A stretch of DNA of 21,571 nt from an uncultured Haemophilus sp. (lineage in GTDB: Bacteria > Pseudomonadota > Gammaproteobacteria > Enterobacterales > Pasteurellaceae): assembly GCF_905207935.1 (NCBI RefSeq), contig NZ_CAJLNI010000017.1, positions 1-21,571 on the forward strand. The letters run 5' to 3'. Each line of letters opens with the position of its first letter. The stretch's first letter is position 1. A model generated the notes under the pieces. That model saw only the letters and a program-made list of their open reading frames with translations, searched no databases and was not told where the DNA came from. Made by a program: the position numbers and the translations under genes. Below, piece by piece: positions 7,501 through 16,400 of the stretch.

Positions 7501-7528
7501 ATGTCAGCAATCGATTCACCGCTATAAT
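7499..7528 (+). promoter_or_regulatory. promoter of the nucleotidase gene
   Basis: A perfect TATAAT (7523-7528) with a poor -35 (TTATGT, 7499-7504, 18-nt spacing), as expected of a promoter that relies on the upstream CRP site. Confidence 0.55.
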
Positions 7529-7575
7529 TCTCCGGCATTTTTAACCGCACTTTGTGCAACTTTAAAGGAAATTCT

Positions 7576-9240
7576 ATGAAAAAATTACTTTGCTCATTAT
7601 TTGCGCTTTCTACAATTAGTACTGCAATGGCACAAGAAGTGAATATTAAATTATTAGGGACCTCCGATGTTCACGGTCGTATCGTACCTTGGAGCTATGG
7701 TGCAGACGTAGAGGACAAATCAGGTTCTTATGCACAAATTGCAACTTATGTGAAAGATGTGCGTAAAAATAATAAAAACGTGGTGTTAGTGGAAGTAGGT
7801 GATGCGATCCAAGATAACCAAGTCGATGTGTTCGCAAAAGACAAAAAATACTATAAAGATCACCCAGTTCCAAAAGTATTAAACGAAATGAATTATGATA
7901 TTTTCGTATTGGGTAACCACGAGTTTAACTTTGGGATGAAAGCATTAGATGAAATCCTAAAAGATATCAAAGCGAAAAAATTAACCGCTAACTTCTATCA
8001 TAAGAAAAATGACAAACGTTATATTGATGCGACAACCATCATTGAAAAAGATGGTGTGAAACTAGGGATTATTGGTTTAAGTACGCCGATGTCAGCAAAA
8101 TTTGAAGAAGACACGGGCAACTTAAAAGATATGAAGTTTACTTCACCAACGGAAGAAGCGCGTACACAAGTTGAAAAATTAAAAGCAAAAGGCGTGGATG
8201 CGATTATTGCGGTGACTCACATGGGTATCGAAAATGAAAACAATATTCCTGATACCGGTATGCGTGATGTGATCAATGCGGTAGATGGAATTGATGTAGT
8301 TATCGCAGGTCACATGCACAAAGATGTACCAAGTGAAACCATTAAAAATACACTAATCACTGAACCACACCGTTACGGTACCGTGGTATCTGAAGTGGAT
8401 TTAACTTTTGATATCAATGATAAAAAAGAAGTGAAATTAGTGAAGAAAGAATCTAAAACCGTTCCAGTTAAAGAACTTGAAGCGGATAAGAAAATTGCGG
8501 AAATCTACAAACCTTATCACGAGAAATTACGTGAATTAAACAACGTGGTGATTGGTCAAACTGAAAACGAAATGGTGCCACAAGAAACCAAACACGGTGT
8601 ATCTGCTGCATTCTCAAAAGATACTGGTTTATCTTCATTCATTAATGATGTTGAACAACATTACAGTGGTGCAGATGTGGTGACTTTCTCTTTCGACCAC
8701 CAAAAAGCACGTATGAATAAAGGCGATATCAAGAAAAAAGACATCATCTTTAACTATCGTTATGCAGGTGGTGATGTCACCGTTTATGAACTGACCGGTA
8801 AACAATTGAAAGAATATATGGAATGGTCTGCGAACTACTTCGATACCATCCAACCAGGTGACACCGAATATCGTTATAATGCGGAACGTAAAAAATCAAA
8901 ATATGTGACTTACGACATTTTCGGTGGCGTAAATTACAAAATTGACTTACGTAATCCACAAGGTAGCAAAATCGTTGATTTAACCCTTGCTGACGGTAAA
9001 CCGGTAACTGATGATATGAAATTAAAAGTGGGCATGAACTCATATCGTTTCGCTCAATTAAACGGTAAAGGTGGTATTTGGGAAGGCCAACAAATTCCGG
9101 TACTTTGGGAATCTAAAGTCGCAATGGGTCGTGAAAAAGGCACGATCCAAAATATGATGATCGATTACATCACCAACGTGAAGAAAGGTAAAATCGATGG
9201 TCAATCTCACAACCGTTGGGAAATCATTGGATTAAACTAA
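7576..9240 (+). CDS. periplasmic metallophosphoesterase / 5'-nucleotidase family protein
   Basis: A 554-aa secreted two-domain phosphohydrolase of the UshA/CpdB superfamily, releasing phosphate and nucleosides from nucleotides in the periplasm. MKKLLCSLF...AMA is a signal peptide with predicted cleavage before QEVN. The metallophosphoesterase motifs appear in order: LGTSDVHG, VGDAIQ, VLGNHEF, VTHMG and AGHMHKD (residues about 11-245). The C-terminal 5'-nucleotidase domain follows, with FSFDHQ, YRYAGGDVTVYELTGKQ and NGKGG. ATG 7576 is chosen because AAAGGA precedes it and it gives the signal peptide. As I remember H. influenzae NadN (about 600 aa), the sequence differs, so this is not the NAD nucleotidase; exact substrate is uncertain. 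An upstream CRP site and a downstream terminator suggest a single-gene unit induced under carbon limitation. Confidence 0.88.
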   Translation: MKKLLCSLFALSTISTAMAQEVNIKLLGTSDVHGRIVPWSYGADVEDKSGSYAQIATYVKDVRKNNKNVVLVEVGDAIQDNQVDVFAKDKKYYKDHPVPKVLNEMNYDIFVLGNHEFNFGMKALDEILKDIKAKKLTANFYHKKNDKRYIDATTIIEKDGVKLGIIGLSTPMSAKFEEDTGNLKDMKFTSPTEEARTQVEKLKAKGVDAIIAVTHMGIENENNIPDTGMRDVINAVDGIDVVIAGHMHKDVPSETIKNTLITEPHRYGTVVSEVDLTFDINDKKEVKLVKKESKTVPVKELEADKKIAEIYKPYHEKLRELNNVVIGQTENEMVPQETKHGVSAAFSKDTGLSSFINDVEQHYSGADVVTFSFDHQKARMNKGDIKKKDIIFNYRYAGGDVTVYELTGKQLKEYMEWSANYFDTIQPGDTEYRYNAERKKSKYVTYDIFGGVNYKIDLRNPQGSKIVDLTLADGKPVTDDMKLKVGMNSYRFAQLNGKGGIWEGQQIPVLWESKVAMGREKGTIQNMMIDYITNVKKGKIDGQSHNRWEIIGLN

Positions 9241-9247
9241 TCTAAAT

Positions 9248-9282
9248 AAAACACAGAAGGCACAAGCTTTCGGTGTTTTTTT
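9248..9282 (+). terminator. rho-independent terminator after the nucleotidase gene
   Basis: AAAACAC pairs with GTGTTTT; after one mismatch GAAGG pairs with CTTTC (one G-T), with a 6-nt loop and a run of seven T after the stem. Confidence 0.75.
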
Positions 9283-9350
9283 ATGCGCATCCCGAACTTT
9301 CGTTTTTCCTGATAGTCAGACGAACAAGATTTATCAGTAAGGATATTTTT

Positions 9351-10886
9351 ATGAAAAAAGCCACTTTTCTTACAACCTTTATTGCACTTACACTTTCAAC
9401 CTCAACACTTGCTATGCCAAATAAACCCGATCCTCTAGCCAATACCCCTTATTTTAATCAAACAGACAAGGGATTCGATCTTAAATTTACCCCAAAAAAC
9501 TACCGCACTTTAGAGGTAAAAGTCGGAGATTCATCAGTTAAATTCCGTGCCTTTGAAAAGATAGTGTACGTGGCGAATCCAATCGAACCAGATTATCAAA
9601 CCTTAAATATTTATGTTCCAGAGGCTTATTTTAAGGGTGAAAAAATAAATGGTTATTCAGCTGAAACGGCGCCGATCTTTTTACCTAATGCAGTTGGTGG
9701 CTATATGCCTGCTAAGGCGGCAACTTATGACGCCAAAGGGTTTGGTAGTGGCGATAAACCGAATGCCATTATGACCGCACTTTCTAAAGGTTATGTAGTG
9801 GCGAGCGTAGGCGCGCGCGGCCGAACTTTAGAAAAAGGCGGGAAATACACCGGTAAAGCACCTGCAGCAATTGTTGATTTAAAAGCTGCTGTTCGTTATT
9901 TGCATGCGAATGATAATGTGATGCCTGGTGATGCGAAGAAGATTATTTCTAACGGTACCAGTGCGGGTGGCGCATTATCTGCGTTACTGGGCGCAAGTGG
10001 TGATAGCAACGATTATGCCGATTATTTAAAACAAGCCGGCGCAGCTGAGGCGAGCGATACTATTTTTGCGGTATCGGCGTATTGCCCGATTACCAATTTA
10101 GAGAATGCAGATAGTGCTTATGAGTGGGAATTTAACGGTGTAAATGAATATAGCCGTATGGATATGAGCCGTTTAAATGCCAATAGCTATAATGACCGTT
10201 CACAGGTAGAAAAAGCTAAAATTGAAGGGGCATTGTCTGCAGATGAAATCAAGGTTTCAGATCAACTTAAAGCGGCGTTTCCCGCTTACTTAAATAGCTT
10301 AAATTTAAAAGATGAAAAAGGCCATGCTTTGACATTAGATGATCAAGGAAATGGCTCTTTCAAAGATTATATGCGTTCAGTGATTGCTTCATCTGCAGAT
10401 AAAGCCCATAAAAACGGTGCCTCTTTTGAGGGTAAACCTTGGGTGAAAGTCAGTAAAGATGGCGTAAGCGATATTGACTGGGATGGCTATGTTCACTCAG
10501 AAAAACGAATGAAATCGCCCCCTGCGTTTGACGCATTGAATTTGAGTTCTGGCGAGAATAATTTATTCGGTACGGAAACGGTAAATAATAAACACTTTAC
10601 TGCATATTCGTTGCAGTACAGCACTGAAAAAGGTGAAATGGCGGATAAACAAATCGTGAAACTCATGAATGCCATGAATTATCTCGATCAGAGCAAAACG
10701 CAGCATTGGCGCATCCGTGTGGGAACATCAGATCGTGATACATCTCATGCGATTAGTGCGATCTTAGCAGTGAAATTACGCATGAATGGTAAGCAAGTTG
10801 ACTATCAAACTCCTTGGGGTGTACCTCATTCAGGAGATTATGATCTCGATGAATTATTTCAATGGATTGATAGCATTTCAAAATAA
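9351..10886 (+). CDS. periplasmic alpha/beta hydrolase, subtype-B tannase-like esterase
   Basis: A 511-aa secreted serine esterase resembling bacterial subtype-B tannases, which cleave galloyl and related phenolic esters. MKKATFLTTFIAL...LA is a signal peptide. The nucleophile motif is G202-T-S204-A-G206, preceded by MPGDAKKI as in tannases. D461 (in GTSDRD) and H493 (in GVPHSGD) are the likely rest of the triad: their 32-residue spacing, and 257 residues from Ser to Asp, nearly equal those I remember for Lactobacillus plantarum tannase (Ser163, Asp419, His451). ATG 9351 has TAAGGA 7 nt upstream; an earlier in-frame start at 9273 overlaps the terminator and would bury the signal peptide. It has two internal uptake signals (9502, 9774) and a USS-pair terminator. 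Alternative: a feruloyl or other aryl esterase. Its neighbours give no firm link. Confidence 0.8.
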   Translation: MKKATFLTTFIALTLSTSTLAMPNKPDPLANTPYFNQTDKGFDLKFTPKNYRTLEVKVGDSSVKFRAFEKIVYVANPIEPDYQTLNIYVPEAYFKGEKINGYSAETAPIFLPNAVGGYMPAKAATYDAKGFGSGDKPNAIMTALSKGYVVASVGARGRTLEKGGKYTGKAPAAIVDLKAAVRYLHANDNVMPGDAKKIISNGTSAGGALSALLGASGDSNDYADYLKQAGAAEASDTIFAVSAYCPITNLENADSAYEWEFNGVNEYSRMDMSRLNANSYNDRSQVEKAKIEGALSADEIKVSDQLKAAFPAYLNSLNLKDEKGHALTLDDQGNGSFKDYMRSVIASSADKAHKNGASFEGKPWVKVSKDGVSDIDWDGYVHSEKRMKSPPAFDALNLSSGENNLFGTETVNNKHFTAYSLQYSTEKGEMADKQIVKLMNAMNYLDQSKTQHWRIRVGTSDRDTSHAISAILAVKLRMNGKQVDYQTPWGVPHSGDYDLDELFQWIDSISK

Positions 10887-10896
10887 CTGAAAAACC

Positions 10897-10938
10897 AACC
10901 GCACTTTGAGGCAATTGAATCAAGTGCGGTTATTTTTT
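10897..10938 (+). terminator. terminator made of an inverted pair of uptake signals
   Basis: AACCGCACTT (10897-10906) pairs with AAGTGCGGTT (10922-10931) across a 15-nt loop, followed by seven T. Paired uptake signals used as terminators are well known in Haemophilus. Confidence 0.88.
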
Positions 10939-11031
10939 TCTTTGTTTTCAGCTAAAACTTGTAAATAATCAAGGTAAAATTAAGCTCAACGTAGTAAACT
11001 ACAAGCACTTTTATCCTTTAGGAGATGACAA

Positions 11032-11703
11032 ATGAAACCTTATTTAATCGCCCCTTCTATCCTTTCTGCAGATCTTGCTCGTCTTGGTGATGATGTGCAA
11101 AACGTGTTGAATGCCGGTGCGGATGTGATTCATTTTGATGTAATGGATAATCACTATGTGCCGAATTTAACCTTTGGTCCTGCGGTGTGTAAAGCTTTGC
11201 GTGATTATGGTATTAAAGCACCCATTGACGTGCATTTGATGGTAAAACCGGTCGATCGTATTATCCCTGATTTTGCCAAAGCCGGAGCGGATTACATTAC
11301 GTTTCATCCTGAAGCCAGTGAACATATTGACCGCTCTTTACAGCTCATTCGTGATCATGGCTGTAAAGCGGGTTTAGTGTTTAATCCTGCCACACCATTA
11401 AGTTATTTGGATTATGTATTAGATAAAGTGGATGTGATTTTGTTAATGTCCGTGAATCCAGGATTTGGTGGACAATCTTTTTTACCTTCCACATTGAAAA
11501 AATTACAACAGGCACGTCGTCTGATTGATGAAAGTGGTTTAGATATCCGTTTAGAAGTTGATGGTGGGGTAAAAGTGGATAATATTGCAGAAATCGCCGC
11601 AGCCGGTGCAGATATGTTTGTGGCAGGCTCAGCGATTTTTGGTAAACCAGATTATAAACAAATCATTGATCAAATGCGCGCACAGTTAGCTTCAGTTAAA
11701 TAG
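11032..11703 (+). CDS. rpe: ribulose-phosphate 3-epimerase
   Basis: Rpe interconverts D-ribulose 5-phosphate and D-xylulose 5-phosphate in the pentose phosphate pathway; cytosolic TIM barrel. The 223-aa length is normal. Motifs in order: APSILSADLARLG, the metal/catalytic HFDVMDNHYVPNLTFGP, DVHLMV, the phosphate loop LLMSVNPGFGGQ and the C-terminal LEVDGGVK...AGSAIFG. TTAGGAGATGACA gives a strong SD. It is followed at once by gph, the order found in enterobacteria and Haemophilus. The small dyad GTAGT-AA-ACTAC at 10991-11002 lies in its leader; no regulator can be assigned. Confidence 0.97.
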   Translation: MKPYLIAPSILSADLARLGDDVQNVLNAGADVIHFDVMDNHYVPNLTFGPAVCKALRDYGIKAPIDVHLMVKPVDRIIPDFAKAGADYITFHPEASEHIDRSLQLIRDHGCKAGLVFNPATPLSYLDYVLDKVDVILLMSVNPGFGGQSFLPSTLKKLQQARRLIDESGLDIRLEVDGGVKVDNIAEIAAAGADMFVAGSAIFGKPDYKQIIDQMRAQLASVK

Positions 11704-11715
11704 ATGGTAGTAAGA

Positions 11716-12390
11716 ATGAAGACTCAATTTAAAGTTATCGGTTTTGATTTAGACGGTACGCTTGTGAATAGCTTGCCAGATTTAGCGTTGTCTGTGAATT
11801 CTGCTTTAGCAGACTTTGGTTTACCTCAAGCACCAGAAGAGTTAGTGTTAACTTGGATTGGTAATGGGGCACCTGTATTGATTGCACGAGCTTTAGAATG
11901 GGCAAAAGTACAAACAGGTAAAGACTTTTCAGATGCAGAAATGGAGCAAGTGAAAGAGCGTTTTAACGTGTATTACGCGGAGAACCTTTGTAATGTGAGC
12001 CGTTTATATCCAAATGTAAAAGAAACATTGGAAACCTTAAAGGCTCGCGGTTATACCTTAGCCGTAGTAACGAACAAACCAACTCGTCACGTTCAGCCTG
12101 TATTGGCGGCATTTGGTATCGATCATTTATTCAGTGAAATGCTTGGTGGACAATCATTACCCGCGATTAAACCACATCCAGGCCCATTGTATTATTTATG
12201 TGGTAAATTTGGCGTAGAACCTCGCCAAGTGTTGTTTGTAGGTGACTCTCGAAATGATATTCTCGCTGCACATTCAGCAGGCTGCCCGGTTGTAGGATTA
12301 ACTTACGGATACAACTACAACATTCCAATTGCTGAATCAAACCCTGATTGGGTGTTTGATGACTTTGCGAAGTTATTAGAGATTCTTTAA
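11716..12390 (+). CDS. gph: phosphoglycolate phosphatase
   Basis: Gph dephosphorylates 2-phosphoglycolate, a product of DNA 3'-end repair and metabolic side reactions; cytosolic HAD-superfamily hydrolase. HAD motif I is DLDGTL with Asp nucleophile (about residues 11-16), motif II VVTNKP, motif III the lysine of AIKPHP and motif IV GDSRND. I choose ATG 11716, giving 224 aa and the N-terminus MKTQFKVIGFDLDG, which fits the H. influenzae protein as I recall it. The ORF is also open from ATG 11704, directly after the rpe stop (adds MVVR); neither start has a strong SD, consistent with translational coupling to rpe. The USS-pair terminator follows. Confidence 0.95.
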   Translation: MKTQFKVIGFDLDGTLVNSLPDLALSVNSALADFGLPQAPEELVLTWIGNGAPVLIARALEWAKVQTGKDFSDAEMEQVKERFNVYYAENLCNVSRLYPNVKETLETLKARGYTLAVVTNKPTRHVQPVLAAFGIDHLFSEMLGGQSLPAIKPHPGPLYYLCGKFGVEPRQVLFVGDSRNDILAAHSAGCPVVGLTYGYNYNIPIAESNPDWVFDDFAKLLEIL

Positions 12391-12405
12391 TCCATCTTAA
12401 AACGT

Positions 12406-12436
12406 AAAGTGCGGTTAAAAATAACCGCACTTTTTT
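12406..12436. terminator. bidirectional terminator from inverted uptake signals, between gph and the methyltransferase gene
   Basis: A perfect 12-bp stem, AAAGTGCGGTTA (12406-12417) with TAACCGCACTTT (12422-12433), a 4-nt loop and a T run. It lies between two convergent genes and ends one base before the minus-strand stop codon. Confidence 0.9.
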
Positions 12437-12437
12437 C

Positions 12438-13235
12438 TTAAACCTCCCACCAAATCAACGCCCATTTACGTTGTCCGTGTTTTATAGGTTCATTGTTTAT
12501 TTGTTTTTGTTGATAGAATTGAGCTAAGTCTTGTTTTTCTTTTTCGGTGAGATTGCCGAGAGAAAATTCCACAGAATTTAATAAATCCTCAAAGGTTTCG
12601 CCTTGGAAATGACCGGATTCGGTTTCAATAAAACTCACATTCGCGTGAATGCCTTTTTGGTAGAGACGATTGACTAAATAAATATAAGTTGGGAAGCCCA
12701 CATCATCACGGCCAATGGCTTCAAATACGCCTTCATCAAGAAAATGGCGTTGTGTCACCGAGGTTAAAAAGACGCGTTTTTTCGCCTTGCTTTGCAGTTT
12801 TTCAATCATGTCATCCAAATCATCCACAAGCGTCGAGCGAGAGGCGAGTATAACATCCGCTTGAGGTACATCATCCCAGTTATCCGACCATGATTTATGT
12901 AGAAGCGTAATATTATTCAGTTGATGCTTTTCTTTATATTGCTGAACCATCTCTAACATGCCTTGGCTGTAATCGAGGGCATACACAGCTTGGCATTGTT
13001 GGGCTAAAGGAATAACAAACGTTCCGGGGCCACAGCCGATATCTAATACGGTTTCATCAGGTTGCACATTCATGGCTTTGAGTAACGTTTCATTATAACG
13101 ACTTGGTTTGCCCACTAAATTCTCAGCCATTTTAGGGGCTTTTTTATCCCACTTTGTTGGTGGAAGATTATAGTGATTACAGGATTTTAGATGTTGTTGA
13201 TAGAGATCGTTGAAATTGATGTCGTTGATGATCAT
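12438..13235 (-). CDS. class I SAM-dependent methyltransferase, unknown substrate
   Basis: A 265-aa cytosolic Rossmann-fold methyltransferase. SAM-binding motif I is VLDIGCGPG (residues 63-71), the acidic end of beta-2 is ALDYSQGMLEM (Asp near 90), and a beta-4 segment ADVILASRS follows. The N-terminus (CNHYNLPPTKWDKKA) precedes the fold and the C-terminus GQRKWALIWWEV is aromatic-rich; I cannot tie either to a known substrate class. Convergent with gph, divergent from purL. A minus-strand TATAAT at 13288-13293 could drive it, with an uptake signal (13248-13256) in the leader. The SD is poor (GGGGCG). Confidence 0.82.
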   Translation of the reverse strand: MIINDINFNDLYQQHLKSCNHYNLPPTKWDKKAPKMAENLVGKPSRYNETLLKAMNVQPDETVLDIGCGPGTFVIPLAQQCQAVYALDYSQGMLEMVQQYKEKHQLNNITLLHKSWSDNWDDVPQADVILASRSTLVDDLDDMIEKLQSKAKKRVFLTSVTQRHFLDEGVFEAIGRDDVGFPTYIYLVNRLYQKGIHANVSFIETESGHFQGETFEDLLNSVEFSLGNLTEKEKQDLAQFYQQKQINNEPIKHGQRKWALIWWEV

Positions 13236-13287
13236 AGTGACGCCCCAAAGTGCGGTTAGTTTTCAGATTGTTTTGAATTGCTTGCTG

Positions 13288-13293
13288 ATTATA
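13288..13293 (-). promoter_or_regulatory. -10 element for the methyltransferase gene
   Basis: TATAAT on the minus strand, 53 nt before the ATG; no good -35 is seen at 16-18 nt spacing, so support is partial. Confidence 0.4.
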
Positions 13294-13329
13294 TGCTTTC
13301 TCCCACTGAAAATCATTTGAAAATGATTG

Positions 13330-13345
13330 ACGCAAACGTTTTCGT
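13330..13345. promoter_or_regulatory. PurR box over the purL promoter
   Basis: ACGCAAACGTTTTCGT matches the PurR operator consensus (ACGCAAACGTTTGCGT) at 15 of 16 positions. It overlaps the expected -35 region of the purL promoter, as in other purine-repressed genes. Confidence 0.85.
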
Positions 13346-13367
13346 TTTGGTGTTTTTCCTTTATAAT
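13339..13367 (+). promoter_or_regulatory. purL promoter
   Basis: A perfect TATAAT (13362-13367) lies 17 nt after TTTTCG (13339-13344), a weak -35 inside the PurR box. The start would be near 13374, about 36 nt before the purL ATG. Confidence 0.6.
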
Positions 13368-13409
13368 AGCCCGCGATTTTTACCTCAAACACAACTCAAA
13401 GGTACCCGT

Positions 13410-16400
13410 ATGTTTCAAACTTTTCGTGGCTCACCCGCCCTTTCTGAATTCCGTATTCAAGGCTTAATGCAAAAATTCCAACAAAATCAATTACCGGTAA
13501 AATCGGTTTATGCGGAATATTTGCATTTTGTGGAATTAAATCGACCGCTTGTTAGCGAGCAGGAAGCTAAGTTAAAAGCGTTGTTACATTATGGCCCAAC
13601 CTTGGCAGAACACGATGCCAAAGGCGAAACTTTTATCGTGATTCCACGCGTTGGCACGATTTCTTCTTGGTCTTCTAAAGCGACCGATATTGCGCATAAC
13701 TGTGGTTTAAGTGAAGTGGAGCGTATTGAGCGTGGTTTGGCGTATTATTTTGAGTTAAGCCAACCGCTTGATGAAAAAACAACAGAAAAATTGACCGCAC
13801 TTTTACACGACAGAATGATGGAAACGGTGGTGCGTCGTCCTGAAGATGCAGAGATCTTATTCCGTCATCAAGATCCGAAACCATTTAAAACTGTGGATAT
13901 TTTAAAAGGTGGACGTGAAGCTTTGGTGACTGCTAACGTAGAATTAGGTTTGGCGCTGGCAGAAGATGAAATTGATTATTTGGTGGAAAACTTCACCCAA
14001 TTAGGGCGCAATCCGCACGATATTGAACTTTATATGTTCGCGCAAGCTAACTCTGAGCACTGTCGTCATAAAATCTTTAATGCAGATTGGATTATCGACG
14101 GCAAAAAACAGGATAAATCCCTGTTTAAAATGATTAAAAATACCTTTGAGAAAACCCCTGATTTCGTGCTTTCAGCCTATAAAGATAATGCTGCAGTAAT
14201 GGAAGGCTCAAAAGTCGGCCGTTTCTTTGCGGACCAAGATGGACAATATCGCTATCACAATGAAGATGCACATATCTTAATGAAAGTGGAAACCCACAAC
14301 CACCCAACCGCAATTTCGCCATTCCCAGGGGCTGCAACGGGTTCGGGCGGTGAAATTCGTGATGAGGGTGCAACCGGTCGTGGTGCCAAACCTAAAGCAG
14401 GTTTAACCGGTTTCTCCGTATCAAACCTCGTCATTCCTAACTTTGAACAGCCTTGGGAAAATCCACTTTCCAAACCAAATCGTATTGCTTCAGCCTTAGA
14501 TATTATGATTGAAGGCCCATTAGGTGGCGCAGCATTTAACAACGAGTTCGGTCGCCCTGCGTTATTAGGTTATTTCCGTACCTATGAAGAGAAAGTCAAC
14601 AGCTTCAATGGCGAAGAAGTGCGTGGTTATCACAAGCCGATTATGTTAGCGGGCGGTATCGGTAATATTCGTGGCGAACACGTTCAAAAAGGTGAAATTC
14701 CCGTTGGCGCGAAATTGATCGTATTAGGCGGCCCAGCCATGAATATCGGCTTAGGCGGTGGCGCAGCGTCTTCGATGGATAGCGGTAAATCAAAAGAAAA
14801 TCTAGATTTTGCCTCTGTTCAACGCGAAAACCCAGAAATGGAACGCCGTTGCCAAGAGGTGATTGATCGCTGTTGGCAGTTAGGCGAAGAAAACCCAATT
14901 CTCTTTATCCACGATGTGGGCGCAGGTGGTTTATCTAATGCGATGCCTGAATTGGTACACGATGGCGAACGTGGGGGTAAATTTGATTTACGCTCAATTC
15001 TTTGCGATGAAAAAGGCATGTCACCATTGGAAATTTGGTGTAACGAATCGCAAGAACGTTATGTTTTAGCCGTTGCGCCAGAAAAACTCGAATTATTTAC
15101 CGCACTTTGTGAACGTGAGCGTGCGCCGTTTGCGGTCATTGGTGAGGCAACTGAAGAAAAACATTTAACCTTGCACGATAGTCATTTCGACAACAATCCG
15201 ATCGATTTACCAATGAATGTGTTATTAGGCAAAACCCCGAAAATGACGCGCGAGGTTTCGTCAAAAACAATCGAAAACCAACCGCTTGCAACGGAAGATA
15301 TTCAATTAAAAGAAGCCTTCCATCGTGTATTACGCTTACCGGTGGTGGCTGAAAAAACCTTCTTAATCACCATTGGCGACCGTTCGGTAACCGGTATGGT
15401 GGCGCGTGATCAAATGGTCGGTCCATGGCAAATTCCGGTGTCTGATGTCGCCGTCACAACCGCTTCGTTAGACAGCTATCACGGTGAAGCCATGGCAATG
15501 GGCGAGCGTGCACCGGTGGCATTATTAGATTTTGGTGCTTCTGCACGTTTAGCGGTGGCTGAGTCCATTACCAATATTGCGGGCACCAACATTGGCGATA
15601 TTAAACGTATCAAACTTTCTGCAAACTGGATGTCTGCGGCAGGACATGGTGGTGAAGACGCTGGCTTATATGAAGCGGTTAAAGCAGTCGGTGAAGAACT
15701 TTGCCCGGCATTAGGCATTACCATTCCGGTGGGTAAAGACTCCATGTCGATGAAAACCACTTGGGAAGAAAACGGCGAGAAAAAATCTGTCACCGCACCG
15801 CTTTCTTTAGTGATTTCATCTTTTGCGCGCGTGGAAGATGTCCGCAAAACCGTGACACCTCAATTACGCACAGACAAAGGCGCAAGCCGTTTATTGTTGG
15901 TTGATTTAGGCGAAAGAAAAAATCGCTTAGGCGCAACCGCACTTGCGCAAGTGTATAAACAATTAGGTGACAAACCAGCCGATGTGGTAAATGTCGCCAC
16001 ATTGAAAAACTTCTTTGATGCAATGCAAGCATTAGTAGCAGAGCGTAAATTATTGGCTTACCACGATCGTTCAGACGGTGGTTTAATCACCACCCTTGCA
16101 GAAATGGCATTTGCGGGTAACTGTGGTGTGGATGTGGATATTTCTGCGCTAGGTGACAATGACTTATCCGTGTTATTCAATGAAGAATTAGGTGCAGTAA
16201 TCCAAGTGTCAGAATGCGAATTAAGTGCCGTGCGTGAGGTATTAAAAGCCCATGACTTGCTTGGTTTAACTTATGAACTCGGCTCTGTAAGCTCAGAAGA
16301 TCGTTTTGAAATAACTCGAGGCAGTAAAAAACTATTAAGCGAAAAACGTTCTGAATTACGCGGTATTTGGGCAGAACTTACTCACCAAATGCAACGCTTA

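Noticed and set aside
9273..9350. 26-residue N-terminal extension of the tannase-like protein
   Set aside because: It starts inside the preceding terminator and would place the signal peptide internally.
10991..11002. GTAGT-AA-ACTAC dyad as a TrpR operator before rpe
   Set aside because: The sequence does not match the TrpR consensus (CTAG cores) and such short dyads are common by chance.
13278..13409. 44-residue N-terminal extension of PurL
   Set aside because: It covers the PurR box, the -10 element and the SD; the usual PurL N-terminus starts at 13410.
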